From Mesorhabditis belari (lineage: Eukaryota; Nematoda; Chromadorea; Rhabditida; Rhabditidae): 64,000 bases of DNA. The notes below the pieces were generated by a model, which worked only from the letters and a program-made list of their open reading frames with translations, did not search any database and had not been told where the DNA came from. Location: the NCBI GenBank assembly GCA_958450365.1, contig CAUEEP010000913.1, forward strand, positions 725,001-789,000, read 5' to 3'. Within the stretch, counting starts at the first letter, position 1. Each line of letters begins with the position of its first letter. Positions 1 through 13,100 of the stretch are shown one piece after another. Made by a program: the position numbers and the translations under genes.

Positions 1-246
1 TTAAATGAATAAATATAAGTTCGCATAAATGTAGGTAACTTTTTCTTTTTGAGCTCAGCGTCTAAACGAGTGATTTCATCCCAATGCTTTTCCTCGCTTT
101 CTTATTGTCTTATTTAGATTTGTCAATTAAGATGTTCAATTAAACTTTCAAACCTTAAAGTATACTGCAACATCCTTTACGTTGTCGGGCTCTGTTTTGT
201 ACATAGTTCAAGAGAATATATCGAAAAAAGATAAACAATCACCTAC

Positions 247-718
247 TTTAACTCGGATAATTTGCTCTCTCATCGTTTTGATATCGTGAAACGTTTGTTG
301 ACTTGTTATTGAGTAGACTACGACAAAACCCTAAAGAGGATCAATCATAACTGCATTATGTCGTATTTGAGAAGCGCACTAAGAAAATAACCTGTCCATT
401 TTTAATATACAAATCTCTCATCGACGCGAATTGCTCCGTACCCGCTGTATCCAAGATTTCGAGAACGCATGGTTGACCATCAACCTACACAAAGAAATTG
501 AGACGGTTTGCATGTAAAAATTACCTCAATTTCCTTTCGATAGAAATTTCCTTTCGATAGAAATCTTCAATGGTTGGGTCGTATTTTTCGATGAATGAGC
601 CGGAAACAAATTAAACGGTGAGCTAAATAAAAAGGTAAATGGATAAAAGAATGTAAAATATTACCGCTGATTTGCCCACACCACCCGATCCCAACACGAC
701 CACTTTGAACTCCCTCAT
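247..718 (-). pseudogene. Rap2-type small GTPase pseudogene (intron-containing, 3' part lost or outside window)
   Basis: Read on the minus strand, four exon blocks (718-665, 622-525, 484-392, 330-247) with good donor and acceptor sites encode a Rap-family GTPase: P-loop GSGGVGKSA, effector region EKYDPTIEDFYRKE, switch [18 protein letters not shown] and then [18 protein letters not shown]. The effector phenylalanine (EDFYRK) fits Rap2 rather than Rap1. Two lesions break it. The glutamine codon of LTVQFV is TAA (613-611), and a 17-bp unit (528-544 and 545-561) is duplicated in the effector exon, shifting the frame. After the last block I cannot recover the NKxD guanine-binding motif; the sequence diverges or the rest lies left of position 1. 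Because the introns are kept, this looks like a duplicated, not retroposed, copy. Sure of the family, fairly sure it is broken; an assembly error could explain the duplication but less easily both lesions. Confidence 0.85.
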
Positions 719-1545
719 CTGAAAAGGAAATAAATATTACAGATCTGTATTTCAAGTTATAAGCAATCTGAAAAAAGAAGACGCTTGTAGAGAGGAAAAT
801 AGATTATTGTAAAACAAATTGAAGTCAAACAAACAATTAAAGACAAATGCCACGAGTAAAGATTGAACATTACTTATGCAGCAGTTGTTCCCAAGATTTA
901 CATCAAAACTTATCGCTACATAAGATTAAAGATTTAAGGTTTCATTATAGTAATCCGGGATATAAGTTCAGCAAATTCAGCAAACAAGGCCGAATTTCAT
1001 TCCAGCATAATGTAAAAAGTATCTGACAAGAGATTTGAACTATCTAAACTTAAAATTTCAAATCTGGAAAAGCCATAAGCTACAAAAGTGACTTTTTGGA
1101 GCAATCTTGAGTCGAACTTTAGTATCTTTATTCTGAAAACAAGCTCCTTTTCAAAAATCAAATATTTCAGGGTTTCTCATGTCAAAATATCACCTCATTT
1201 CTTTTCGCGATTCAGCCGAAACTCCGACCGGATTGTATCATAAAACAAGAGTTTCCATTTTGATTTCAATAAATATCTTTAAAAATATTATTTTCAAAAA
1301 TAGACACTCTCATTAATTCCTTTCACGTTCAATAAAGATATGCAAATAAAGATATCAATAAAGATATGAAACAGTCAAATCTTTCACACAAATGCTTATT
1401 CTTTTGTTTTTATGTATTGGTTTGGTGCAGGTTTGATTAGTTAAAAGTTGTGGTTTCTTAAGAAATTTCAAAGTTCAAACGTTCAAAGTGTGTTCGAGTG
1501 ATAGTGATTGCTCAAAGACTCTTCCATACTTACCAAAAATACGTA
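719..1545. other. Intergenic, no gene seen
   Basis: AT-rich stretch upstream of the GTPase relic. It holds short direct repeats such as AATAAAGATAT around 1330-1365 and no reading frame or splice pattern that I can support as coding. Confidence 0.5.
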
Positions 1546-1810
1546 CCGTAAATACTGTAATAGTACCCCACCCCCATAATGACGGTGCGGAGCGTTGCGT
1601 AGTCTAGCTTTGCACGCGTTTTTCTCGACACTGGTTTATGCTACAATGCGCGCTTAGGTATCAAAAAATAGCTGAAATTCAGGGCTATTTTTTGATACCA
1701 AAGACGCATTTTTTGAAAGTACGGGTGCTTTGAAAAAAATGAAATACTAAAAAACTTTTGCGACTACGCGACTGTACGAGGGGGGTGGGGTGCTATTAGA
1801 GTATTTACGG
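1546..1810. mobile_element. 265-bp TA-flanked foldback MITE, copy 1
   Basis: The element begins CCGTAAATACTGTAATAG and ends with a close inverted version (GAGTATTTACGG), with TA on each side (1544-1545, 1811-1812). An inner inverted repeat, GGTATCAAAAAATAGC with its complement, sits near the middle. A second 265-bp copy lies inverted at 57629-57893. The TA duplication and terminal inverted repeats fit a Tc1/mariner-type non-autonomous element. No coding capacity. Confidence 0.85.
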
Positions 1811-2078
1811 TATGTATACGCATTACACCTAACCGCATAGCTACCGTATCTTTTATCGTCGGACTTTAGAGATACAAGGAAGTTAACAAAAAAAAATCAA
1901 AAAATGTAACAAAAAACCATTTTCGAAAGTTTCTTTCAATGATTTTCTTACAACTTTCGATGCTTCTCTTTTCATGATCGTATCTACTAACGTATCTACT
2001 ACGTATCTACTATTGTAATTTTAGTTCCCTCAAAAGACTCAACGGGGTTGCTTGCGTCGCTGACGATAAGCTATTCAA

Positions 2079-5000
2079 ATGGCAGATCCAAGCCTTAATG
2101 ATCCCAAGATTGTGAGAAGTTTTCATTTGCTCTCGACAATTTTTATTTTTAGCTGGCTGGAAATATCACCTCGATCGGGGAGGAAGAAAGGAACAAGTCA
2201 GCCGCTACTGAAGTTCCTCAGACGATGAGCCACAAAGACGCAACATCAGACAACAAGAGTCGACAACAACGTCGTGCATCAGGAGCTGCAGAAACTGCGC
2301 GTGGAAAAGGTGACGGCAGAAAGAAAGTCGACAAGGATCAACAGGTATTTTAAAAAGCAGTAGCACCTGTCTATAAGCACAAGTCTCAATGAATTGGAAG
2401 TCTTGTGTAAAGGTTTACTGGTTTGAAACCCGTTAGCTGAGAAGCTTACTGTTATGACAAAAGTCGTTCATTGAGAGCGTGCCCCACTTTGATCTGATTC
2501 GTACTTTTCGATCGTTTTACCGATGTTATTTCATTTTTTTTCTGGGGTAATCAATGCTGGATCTATTGGTGATATTTTTAGAAAGTCTTGAACAATCTTT
2601 GTTAATGTTTTGTTGAGCTAGCTGAAGTATAACTGTTGCAGTGCGGCAACGCTAGAAAATGAGGCAAGAGGTGAAATACAAAGTGAAAACTACTCAAAAC
2701 CTCGTAAAATATCACCAATAGATTAAGCGTATTTGAATACCCCAGAAAATGCAAACCAGACTAGAAAAAACGCGTAAAATAGGTTCTGGCTAGGTCGAGT
2801 CAAAATGTTCCCCCCGAACTTGAAACGTTAGGGAGGGTCGATTGTAAAAATCGACTAGTTAATGTTTGTTTCATTTAGGATAAGAATGGCCGCTATGCCC
2901 AATCAGTTTCTCAGACTCATCAAAGCAAACATTCTGAAGGCGAAAAACGTCGAACTCGCTCTCATAATGGTATTTTTATATCTAAAACGTTATGGTTAAT
3001 TTTTAGGGAACAAGGCTGGTGAAAATGAAGTTGCTGGCAACCAGCCAAGAGAATCAAAGGCATCAACACATACAGTGTCTCAAAACAGCAATGGTGATGG
3101 ATATTATTGCAGTGAGGAATGTAAGTAATTAAGTGACTTTATCGAGTATTACATTAAACTAGATGACGATCTCGAGGAGCCATTCTCTGACACCGATGAT
3201 GAAACGGTGCGTCATCGCCCTGAGAAGCCCAATTTGTTCATCCCACGTGGCCGTATTCGAACTCTTTCCGGAACGGTAACTTTCTTTTATTTGTTTGATT
3301 CGACTTTGGATCTTTAGGTGCCAGTGATTGGTTACTCACCCAAATGGGGTGGACCTACCATGTGCCTTTATTGCCTTCAATTCTTTGAACTACCGTATCA
3401 AATAGGGGACTTCGAGGAGTTAGCTGAATAAGCTATCTTTTTAAACATGATTTTAGACACCTTCTGAATGAACACAAAATTGTGGTGAAAGAACTGAATT
3501 TGATTGTCGATCTGAAGCGTTACATTGAGCATTGGCGTCAGCGTTTTGCAAAAGAGAGTGTTGAAAAAATTTTTCCACGCATTGAGCCCGATGAGAAGGA
3601 TCCCTATCATGGTGAGCTTGAGTTAAATGTTATTATGAATTTAAATACCTTCTAGGTACTACTAATTTTTACTATGAAATGTCGGAGAAACTTCCTGAAG
3701 ATTATTTGCTCCGTCAACGCCTGGCTATGCGACGTCTGGAAGAAGCACTTTCGTGCCAACAGCGCGAACGGTAAAAAACACATTTCAAAATATATAATTC
3801 AAAATAAGTTCGCTGTTGGCTTTTCTTATTTGAGCTTTTAGTGAGGACACCAATTTCACTCAAAAATGTATGTACTGTCGTTACACTGCAAAAGGGAATC
3901 GCAGCAAGATCATTCATCATCTTTACATGATTCATCATCTCAACCTTGGCTCACCAGAGAACCTGGTACATATTTTTCTTTTGGATTTTTTATGAACTTA
4001 TTTAGGTATTTGTTACTGAGTATATTGAGCATCTCAGAGAAAGGGTTGAGCGTCAGGAATGCATTCGTTGCGAGAAAACCTTTGCAGATAGGAACGCTTT
4101 GATGGAACATATGCGCAAGAGGAATCATAGAGAGGTAAGGCTTAGTAGGTATATAATCTTCGTTTCTTTTCGTTTAGGTGAATCCGGCGAATCACTACTA
4201 CGATAAGTTCTACATCATCAACTATCTCGAGCTCGGAAAACGCTGGTTGGAGGTGCTAAAAGAAGACGTTGAGGATACTGAAACAGCTGGCCAGGAGAGC
4301 GACAAAGAGCTTGAAGAGTTGGGCTTTTTATTGTCTGCATACAAATATCTGTGCAATTTTAGAGAATCATGGTGTGAATGGCAAGAAGACAATATGGACC
4401 TTGATGAGACGCGTGTTGTATGTTTGCTTTGTGATGAATCGACTGAACGTGGCGATCTTCTTATTGAGCACATGCAGGTAAACTCAAGTCATATTAAGCA
4501 ATTCGCTAATAAACAAGTTTAGGAAAAGCATGGATTTGATCTTCTTAAGCTGATCAAGGACAACAAATTGGATACTTATGAGCGTATGAAGTTGATTAAC
4601 TACGTTCGAAAGCAGGTATGAAGTTTGACGTTGTTTTTGCTATTGTTTTTTCTAGAATTTCAATGCAATTTGCTGGCGCTGTGGTAAATCTGATAATGGT
4701 AATCTTATCGGACTTTACAAACACATGGAAGAAGTTGAAAAACCAATCAAGGTTAATTTAATCAAAAAATTGTTTTAATAAATCTCAGGAATTGCCTGAT
4801 CGTTCGCGCTGGGATCTAGACGAGTTTTTGGTTCCAATCTTTGGCAATGACCATTTCTTATGGATGCTTGAAGGACTTTTGGAGGATAAAGTATTTAAAA
4901 AAAGAACATTTAGCATTTAATTGTTTGATTTAGGAGGAGAAGGGCCAGACTTCAGACGATGAAGAGCTCGATCGTACTGATCGCAAGAAATTCTTGGAGT

Positions 5001-5153
5001 CATTGGTCAAGAAAAGTCAGCGAAACACTGTTGCATCGGTAAGTTGACAAGTTTTAATCATAACTAAAAATACTAACCTATGCTAATTCTTAGGTAATTG
5101 CTGAGGATCTTCCTACTCTCGAAGAAGTGCCCGATCTTGAAGAACTTCTCTAA
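2079..5153 (+). CDS. ZNF277: ZNF277-family C2H2 zinc-finger protein
   Basis: A multi-exon gene; exon 1 encodes MADPSLNDPKI and is followed by a short intron. The N-terminal part is a low-complexity, charged region. The body matches the ZNF277 family along its length: CLYCLQFFELP then HLLNEHKIVV; a block RYIEHWRQRF; KCMYCRYT then HHLYMIHHLNLG; RCEKTFADRNALMEHMRKR; YYDKFYIINYLELGK; WCEWQED; CLLCDE then HMQEKHGFDLL; and CWRCGK then HMEE. Zinc-ligand Cys/His pairs are present in each finger. ZNF277 proteins in animals are reported chromatin and ribosomal-protein-associated factors; the role here is inferred. The stop follows DLEELL. An acceptor-like TTTTAG at about 2023 suggests a spliced leader or a 5' UTR intron. 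Intron 2 (about 530 bp) carries a foldback element; the other introns are about 40-60 bp. Confidence 0.9.
2541..2746. mobile_element. Foldback MITE inside ZNF277 intron 2
   Basis: The left end reads TCTGGGGTAATCAATGCTGG and continues into ATCTATTGGTGATATTTTTA. The right end is its imperfect inverted copy (TATCACCAATAGAT ... ATACCCCAGA). A one-sided relative starts at 10362 in a ClpX intron. No open frame inside. Confidence 0.7.
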
Positions 5154-5743
5154 GCAAGCCACCAAAAATAGCAGAGTTGTTCTTTAAAATCTTACTTTTT
5201 CACCTTTATCTTCTTGCCAACGTCTCATTCATGACATTCTTGACATTCATGAAGACTTTAGAATGGAATTTTTGCCAAATTCTACTGCTCATACCCAGAT
5301 TGTTGTATAGGTTTTGTACACTTCTTGTTTTTAAATAAACGTTCAAAATTCTTTGTGAAACTCAAGCTCAAGAATTCTTGTGCTAAAGGCTTGTTACCTA
5401 AATGTTTTCTAAAAGGGAAAAACAAAACAAAAAAATGGTTTTTCCTCCAGTTTGTTATTGAATTGTGAAAGTTCAAAAGTGTGTAAAGTATTGCCGTGAA
5501 CCCACTAATTACATTGCGTCATTGGAGGCATTTTCAAAAAGTTGACTAAAAGAAATAAAACGGTTGTGGTCATAACAAAAAAATTTATTTTCAATAACTG
5601 GTACTTTAAATTATTTTCAAAGATATTTGCAGCTAATCATCTTATCTAGGTACCAAATACTTCTGGGAGCATAGAATTTTTATAGTTTTTCTTTCTTGTT
5701 TTAATTTTTTATATTATTTGCGCTGATATTTTTCGTTTAGAAA
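5154..5743. other. 3' UTR and intergenic spacer, ZNF277 to NUP133
   Basis: Contains AATAAA-type sites near 5335 and 5556 and T-rich runs. I see no additional gene. Confidence 0.5.
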
Positions 5744-8700
5744 ATGCCTGTCGAATTAGAAGCGTCTTTAGATGAACAATCGATAGAATATCCGGCTCTC
5801 TTTGTGGAATATCTTTTATCAAGCAAGTCCTTACAAATTTTAGTTGATTTTCGGATATCTGCCTATTTGGAATCTTAATTAGCAAAGTATTTAGATGATA
5901 ATGAATCTTCGCAAATTGCATCACTAAATGCAAATGGATGGTGTTGGCTGGTTGCGGAAAATAGACTCTATTTGTGGAATCACAAGGTTACTTTTACTAT
6001 ATTTGTAGGTTTCAAATTAAAACTCTAGAAAAATGATGCTACTTACACGCTAAATTTGATCCCGAATGCTCGACCGTACAACGCTCAAGATATCGTGGTT
6101 TATGAGAGAGGTAAGTAATATTTTGATGTTGAGACAGGATCAAATTTTCGCTTTTAACCGTTCATATCTAGCAAAGCAACTTTTACCGGGAGTGATGGCC
6201 GTAACAACGAGTCATCTTTCTGGAACTGTACGACACTGGCCTTCAATCAAATCGACTTATACCGACACCCAACTGAACCTAAACCACGAAACTTTGCTCT
6301 CACTTTCACTTCTTCAGCAAGGTTTACCAAACTTTCATTTCATTTTATTGCTTGCTTTAGAAAAGACTTTTTCGCCGACAGTTCTACTCACAACAACGGT
6401 CGGATCAGTTTATGAACTTACTGAAGATGAAGTTAAATTGGGAAAAGTGAACTCGAGATTGGTAAACTTGTGTTTTTGTGCCAGTGGTTGTTCAACAATG
6501 CTTATAGTTAGCTTCATACACTCATTCGAATGGACTAGGTTCAAGACTTTCGACGATGATTTTTGGAAACTACGATATTAAAAGGTTTTTTGTTTTGTTG
6601 AATTATTACATTAGGAATTTAGTAAACGAGCCTTACGCAGTCTATCATTTCCAGCCAGAAATCAGGTATAAATTGTGACGTTAAAAGTTTTGATGTGTAT
6701 TGTTTCCAGGAAGCTGGGCGCGATATTATTGTTCTGGGTCCAGCCCATATTACAATTTTCGAAGAAAAATCTACTCAACCGGCATTTTCGATCTCAGCTG
6801 ATAATCTACTCGAGACACTCTACATCGACTATTTTAAGGTTTGGGCTTTTCACTCAAAGAATAATTAAGCCTTTTCTGATTTAGAAAAGAACGCAAATCC
6901 CGGTAAACTCGGGAAATTACTTCTTATTGGATATGGTTGCATTTCGCGGTGGTCTCATGTTACTGACTTGTGCGACCTTTGACCATAATAATTATCCCAT
7001 TTTTGCTCTTGGTAAATAATTCATGAATTTTTTAACTAAAACATGTTTTAGGTTATTTTCCAACAATCGATTCTCTTCAAATGCGTCCATGCTGGTTTTC
7101 AATTTTGCCAATTGCAAATCCGACAATTTTTCAGGTCTGCTTACTTGAGAGGCTAAAACTTAGCTAATCAAACAAAGAAAACTAATAATGGAATTTTACA
7201 GTCAAATGAGGAATCTTCATTTATCAGTCAGCTATCGCTTTTAATTCCGGGTGAAGTGAATGCTTTGGAAACGACTTTCTGGGATGGAATTATTGTTTTA
7301 CATTCTACTTTTGCGCAAGTATGTTAATTTGCTTTATTTAGTTGTATAATTTGACTTTAGGCTATTCATCCACCAGCTTCCTTAAATTTTTATGAGATTC
7401 CTGTAAACAAGTCCTTGTTTTTTGGAAAAGACGATCAGCTTATCGGACATGGTTAGTTTAAAAAAACATATATTAAGGACAACATGTTTAGCTACCAATG
7501 GCCAATTTGCATACGCTTTCTTTTCGAACCTAGGACTGTGCACAATACGATTACTACCAAAGTATTTTTGTTTTTTTTTTCTTTATTGAGTTCGCTTCAG
7601 AGGATTTCCGACGCTTTTCCCCAAAAACGATAAAATTTTCGGTGATGTGACGGGGTTGATCAAAAGACTACTGCATGGAAATAGTTTGATTATTTTAGAA
7701 GCACCTTTTTACTAACTTTTAGAAAAATTCAAATATCATAATGCGGAATTGACACTCTTCTTGGAGTCCTTTGTTGATTTTTCATCGAAAAAAATTGTAC
7801 GTTTAAGAAACTGAGTAGAAAAATACATCTTTGATTTCAGAAAAATGCGGAACGATCGCTCTCTTTACTTACTAATTCCCAATTAAACGACTCAATTCAT
7901 CGATTTTTAGAGGAGATATTAGATGATGAAAGTAAGACGAATATAATGAATCCTAATGAGTTAGTTATTTTAGGAGGGTTAATCACGGGCAGCTTTTCTC
8001 GGACGGATCACCAATTGCGCTTCAAAAAATTGCTTGCATCTCAGCTTATGTTTTTTGTGAAAAGTCTTGACTTGACGGAAACGGTAAACTTGAACTTTTA
8101 TGTAGTAAAACTAAAAACCTACTTTTTTAGCTGAAAAGAACTCATTCATCAACAATGATCGGCTCAATGTTTTCAAAAATGCAATCGGGATATTCAATCA
8201 TTTGCGAAGCTACTGAAAGAACTGTCGGTGCTGTGGCGATTTGGGAATGGGCACAAGCGAATGAGGATCATTTAGAAGTAAAAATTATTTGATGAAAAGT
8301 ACTAAGCAATACACGATTTAGTTAATCAGTTACACTGCCGAGCATTATGCACAATTGCAGCGACTCAAACAAAAGACGCCGTTTGATGTGTTCTTCAGAA
8401 AAGTTATTGATGGTTAAACGCTTGATAGAAACTGTCTTTAGTTGACATCCATCCAGCAACTACCGTTGGCTCTAGTTGAATTCGTAGAAGAAAAAGCACA
8501 AGAAGGATCATTTGTCCAGAATGTGTGTTATAACTCTATTATTCAAATCTTAAAGTTTAGTCAAAAGAATACTTTACCGTATTGTTGATGCGTATATGCG
8601 ATTGTCTCTCGACTTTGTGTAATGCCATCGACAATGAAAGAAGGTAACATCCAATGGTTTATAGCTACCATTAGATGACCTATTTTTGTTATTTCTAATT

Positions 8701-9663
8701 CATTTAGGACACAAAGCCCAACCAATGAATCAAAAGATATCGAGCGTTGGACCGGTGATCGATTAGCTCCGATTCTACAAAAAATATCTCTTATAGGTTT
8801 GCTTAGAGCATGGCCAAGTTAATTAAAAAAAATTTAGTGTTGAAAGCAATTGATTCACCCATCGACATCACGTCATTGGAAAGAAAATCGGCTATTGGAA
8901 AAGTTGGTTGCTGTTTAGTTATTATACATCTTCGAATGCTAGGTGCGATGTCTCCTGGTCTTTGCCTTTTCCGAATCTTCAAAACCTTTGGAAGGCAACG
9001 AGGCAATTCTAATTTTGTACAACATTGGGCAATTCACACTAGCAAGGGATTTAGCTGAACGATTCAAAGTACCTTTGAAGATCTCAAACTAAAGACAGCA
9101 CCTTTTAGGACTTCAAACTTTTGATAAAAATTGCACATGTATGTGAGAAAGAGGAGGAAAAGAAAGGACTTCTGGAAGAATGGAAGCAAAAATTCAAAAA
9201 GGAAAATTTTGATGCTTATTTGTACAAATATTATCGATCTCATGGTGAGATTACGAAACTCGTTGCACTAAAAGTTTACTGTTTTAGGAATGGACGAAGA
9301 ATTGTTGAAAGAGGATGGAAAAGTCGCCGATAATTTTATTGAAACTTGTGAGGATTTGCGATGGAGAAGACATATTCTCAACGACGAATTCGAGGAGGTT
9401 GGCTGATAAAATTGTATTTAAAATGTTTACATAATTTATTCAAGGCGGCAAAGAACTTACTCGTTTTGGGTGAACGCGCCACCGTATATACGACAAAAGA
9501 AGTAGGATAACTTTTTGATTTCAATAGTATTTTTGCAATATTTAGATTTATATTCTGTATTTAGAATGCGTATATTTTTGCGAAGTTGAGTGCACTTTGT
9601 GCAGATGATGGAAAAGATCTCGTCGCAAAGGCAGATCAGCAGCTACGAAAATTTCAACATTAA
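5744..9663 (+). CDS. NUP133: Nucleoporin NUP133 homologue
   Basis: A long gene of many exons with 40-60 bp introns. The N-terminal half reads like the NUP133 beta-propeller: GWCWLVAENRLYLWNHK, then a block around 6180-6260 containing TVRHWPSIKSTYTDTQLNL and a block TTVGSVYELTEDEVKLGK. These match the family's tryptophan-rich blade pattern (GWAWLV..., VRFWPS...). Further exons encode RALRSLSFPARNQEAG and RDIIVLGPAHITIFEE, followed by a helical C-terminal half ending LVAKADQQLRKFQH. NUP133 is part of the Y-complex scaffold of the nuclear pore. The ATG at 5744 follows an acceptor-like CGTTTAG by three bases, so trans-splicing is likely, but the exact splicing of the first 150 bases is unclear because the frame entering YLDDNESSQIAS is preceded by a stop. 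No C-terminal truncation is evident. Confidence 0.85.
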
Positions 9664-10122
9664 ATATCTGCGTGATTTTGTTGTAGACATTTAAGTATTT
9701 TGATACATTGGCATTCGTGATATTGATAGAAATAAATAATTTGACTACGTAATTTACAGAATCAATGTCGCTTTGGGAAGTCTATGAAAAAAGTGGGATA
9801 CATATCAGTCCTTGAAAGATGATTTGAGTAAAAATACAAAGAAATATAAAAGGGAAGAACATTGAGGGTATGAATCAAATGTGCAAACCAAATTGGCATA
9901 GGAAATAAAAATTAGCATATAAAACAACAAAAATTGCCTGGAGCAGGTGAACTCGTTTTTCATTTTAACGAATTCATCCCTTGGAATCGGCTATTTGCTT
10001 CAATTTGTTTTAAATTTATTCGAATTTTCGTCGCTTCAACACAATGATTGGATCCCAAAGTATAGATTTGGAAGTTTTTACTTGGTTTTGATGTTTCTAT
10101 TAGAGAAAGATGCATAGTCTTT
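9664..10122. other. Spacer between NUP133 and ClpX
   Basis: Holds an AATAAATAA poly(A)-type signal at about 9731 for NUP133. No gene recognised. Confidence 0.5.
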
Positions 10123-13100
10123 ATGTTTACTCTTTTTTCACACAGTCCATACATATTAGGTACTTTTTTATGTTAGCAATTTACATCTTTTTTAGCTCGA
10201 CGATTCGTTCTCATTGCGCGAAACTCGCGACGACGGCCACATCGTACTCATTATACACAAAGTAAATGCTTTTAAATAGATACCGGTGCTATAGTAGTTC
10301 GAGAGGGGGCAGTTTGTAAACATCGATTTTTTCGAAGTTTCAACTAGTTTGCAAAACTTTTTCTGGGGTAATTAATTGCGCTGAATCCATTGGAATCATT
10401 TATAAACCATTCTAAACAACTTTTTGACAGTTTGAGTTTGAGAAGCATTTTTAAGCCTTCAACTGGGAGTCTATTTTCGCTGGGTTTAATGGTGCGGAAC
10501 CGAATTAAAAGGCTTAAAACCCTCAGTAACTGCTTAAAATAGCTAGAAAACAGTTGCTAAAGCTTAAATAGATACCAAATTAAGAATTTGCGTCATTAAA
10601 AACTTTAGGAGCAAAATTGATGCGCGCTGGCTTAATGGAGATGGCACTGCCTCCGCCCGAATAGCTGAACTAATCACTATAATACCTGCGTTGACTTGTT
10701 TTTTAAAATAGTGTACCTAATTGATGCTTGTTTGTTGAATTTCATATTTTAGTTACGAGGTGCCGTTTGGCTTTGGGAAAAAGTTCTGTTGAACGTGTGC
10801 TGTCTGTACCATCCGGGCCCTCACCGATTCTCTTACCTGTCTCTTCATTCAATTCAACGCGATCGTCGACAGTATCGTTGAACCAATCACAGAAAAGACT
10901 CGGCTTTTCCACACACAGCGTGCCCTATCCACAGGAAATCGTCCGTTTTCTTGATAAACACGTCATCGGTAGGCTTTTTTTATTGTTATGTTAGTACGAC
11001 GTTTTTCTAAATATTTCGTGTTAGGCCAAGAGGAAGCCAAACGTGTTCTTGCTGTTGGAGTTTATCAACACTACTTGCGACTCTTGCATAATTTAGAAGT
11101 GGAAGAGGTTGGGTTTCTAATTTTTTTTCACAATGCTTTCCTTAGGCTAAACTGATTCGAGAGTTGGCACGCGAAGCGGAAAATCAAAAATTACGGCAAG
11201 CACTCGATAGAAAAACACTGTTTCGTATCAAAGACGGACAAGCTTATTTTGACGAAGATCCCGGGGAACCCGACTTTCGAAGGTTAATTAAATTTGAATG
11301 ACAACCAATGCACACCTTTAGTCGGCGTGATCGTCTTGTGGACGATTTGGCGGTTGGTCGTGAACGGATGTCTGCAATGAAAGGCATAAATGAGGTGGCT
11401 TTGTTATAAAGTAATATAATTTGTGATTTGTGTTTTTCATGCCTTTTTTTATTTTCTAGACAGAATTCGCAATCGAAAAATCAAATATTCTTCTCGGAGG
11501 TCCATCGGGAAGTGGAAAGACATACCTGACTCAGGTATAAGTATTTAGTTTATTTAAGTCAATTTCTTTTTAGCGATTGGCTGAAATTTTGAACGTTCCA
11601 ATGGCACTCTGTGATTGCACAACTTTAACACAGGCCGGATATGTTGGAGACGATGTGGAGAGTGTCATTCAGCGATTATTACAGGTCTTATGATTTATTA
11701 TTGGAAAATGGGAAGCAGGGCTGGGCGGTTTGAAAATTTCCGAATCGGATTCGGATTATCCGAAAAAAAATCCAGGCTTCGGATTCGGCATCGGATGATC
11801 TGGATAAAAAGTCCGGATAATTCCAGATCGGATGCGGATTACTATACTAAAATGCTAATTTGATTAACTAATTTATTTGTAACGTCGCTTTTATATTTAT
11901 TAGTGCAAAAACATGTGAAAGCATTACGATTTTGATTAAAGGGCGCGTTCGTTCACTGCACTGGATGAGCTAGTTGAAAAGATCTCTTTGAGACAAATTG
12001 ACTCGTTGCTTGCTTTAGAAAACTCTTTTATAGTTACTTTAGAAAATTTTTGGGGTCTAATTCCCATTTAAGAAAATTTTACTTCGACTTCGAATTTAAT
12101 TTACTAATTTATTTTGAATCAAAAATTGCAAAAACGCCCATGTCTATTCTGGGCTGGGTACTTTTGCTGTTTCCCCGAGCCACACAAAAAATTTTTGGAG
12201 CCTACTTTGCATGGCGTCGCCCTGCAGATTGCGAGTGGAAATCTGGGGAAATGGGTGGGTAGTTTTTATTGGTGGCTGTAGGTCGATTATTTCTACCGGT
12301 CGTCAGGGCTGGACAAGGGCTACCTTGGGGGCAAGCAGCAAAAGTGCTTTGCGCTGTAGGTCACTTCGGAAAAAAATATTTGTTAATATGTTAATATGCG
12401 TACGTAAGACATGTTTGGTTCATTCATAAAAAAACGTAGTACTTGCGCATCTCAAAACGTTTTTTTTTCGAAATGACCTACAGCCCTATCCTGTGCCTTT
12501 TCACTTACAAATTTTATTAAGGGGTCCACACAGAACATAAACCATGAATTTTTGGAAAAATGTATCATGAACATGAAAACATGAACACTACGAAATGCTG
12601 ATTAGCTTGACGTTTCTTTGCAAAATTAATAGGTAGGGAAGCGTCTTTTGTGTCGCTGAGTTGCTTCCTATTGGGAAGCGACTTATAAGCCCAATAATTT
12701 ACCATTTTTTGCCATTCGAAAAACACAATATTATTTAGAATGCAAATGGAGACGTGGAACGAGCCGAGATGGGGATTGTTTTTCTTGATGAAATCGACAA
12801 GATTAATACCAGCGCCGATCAACTTCATTCTACTGGTGTCTTTATTTCTCAATGATTAAAAGTTGATATTTTTTAGGAAATCGTGATGTTTCTGGACGCG
12901 GTGTTCAAACAGGATTACTCAAATTGGTTGAAGGACATGTAGTCAAAGTAAAAGATTTCCCGAATTCTTTTTCAAAATTGATTTTAGGTAAAGAACCCAT
13001 TGAATCCAACACAGAAAGTGAACGTGAACACAACGAATATTCTCTTCATCGGCTCGGGGGCTTTTTCTGGATTGGAAAATGTTGTCGCTCGGCGACTCGA

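Noticed and set aside
1..230. Minus-strand words such as YKTEPDNVKDVAVYF as the next GTPase exon
   Set aside because: The match to the NKxD region fails and a stop follows; left unassigned.
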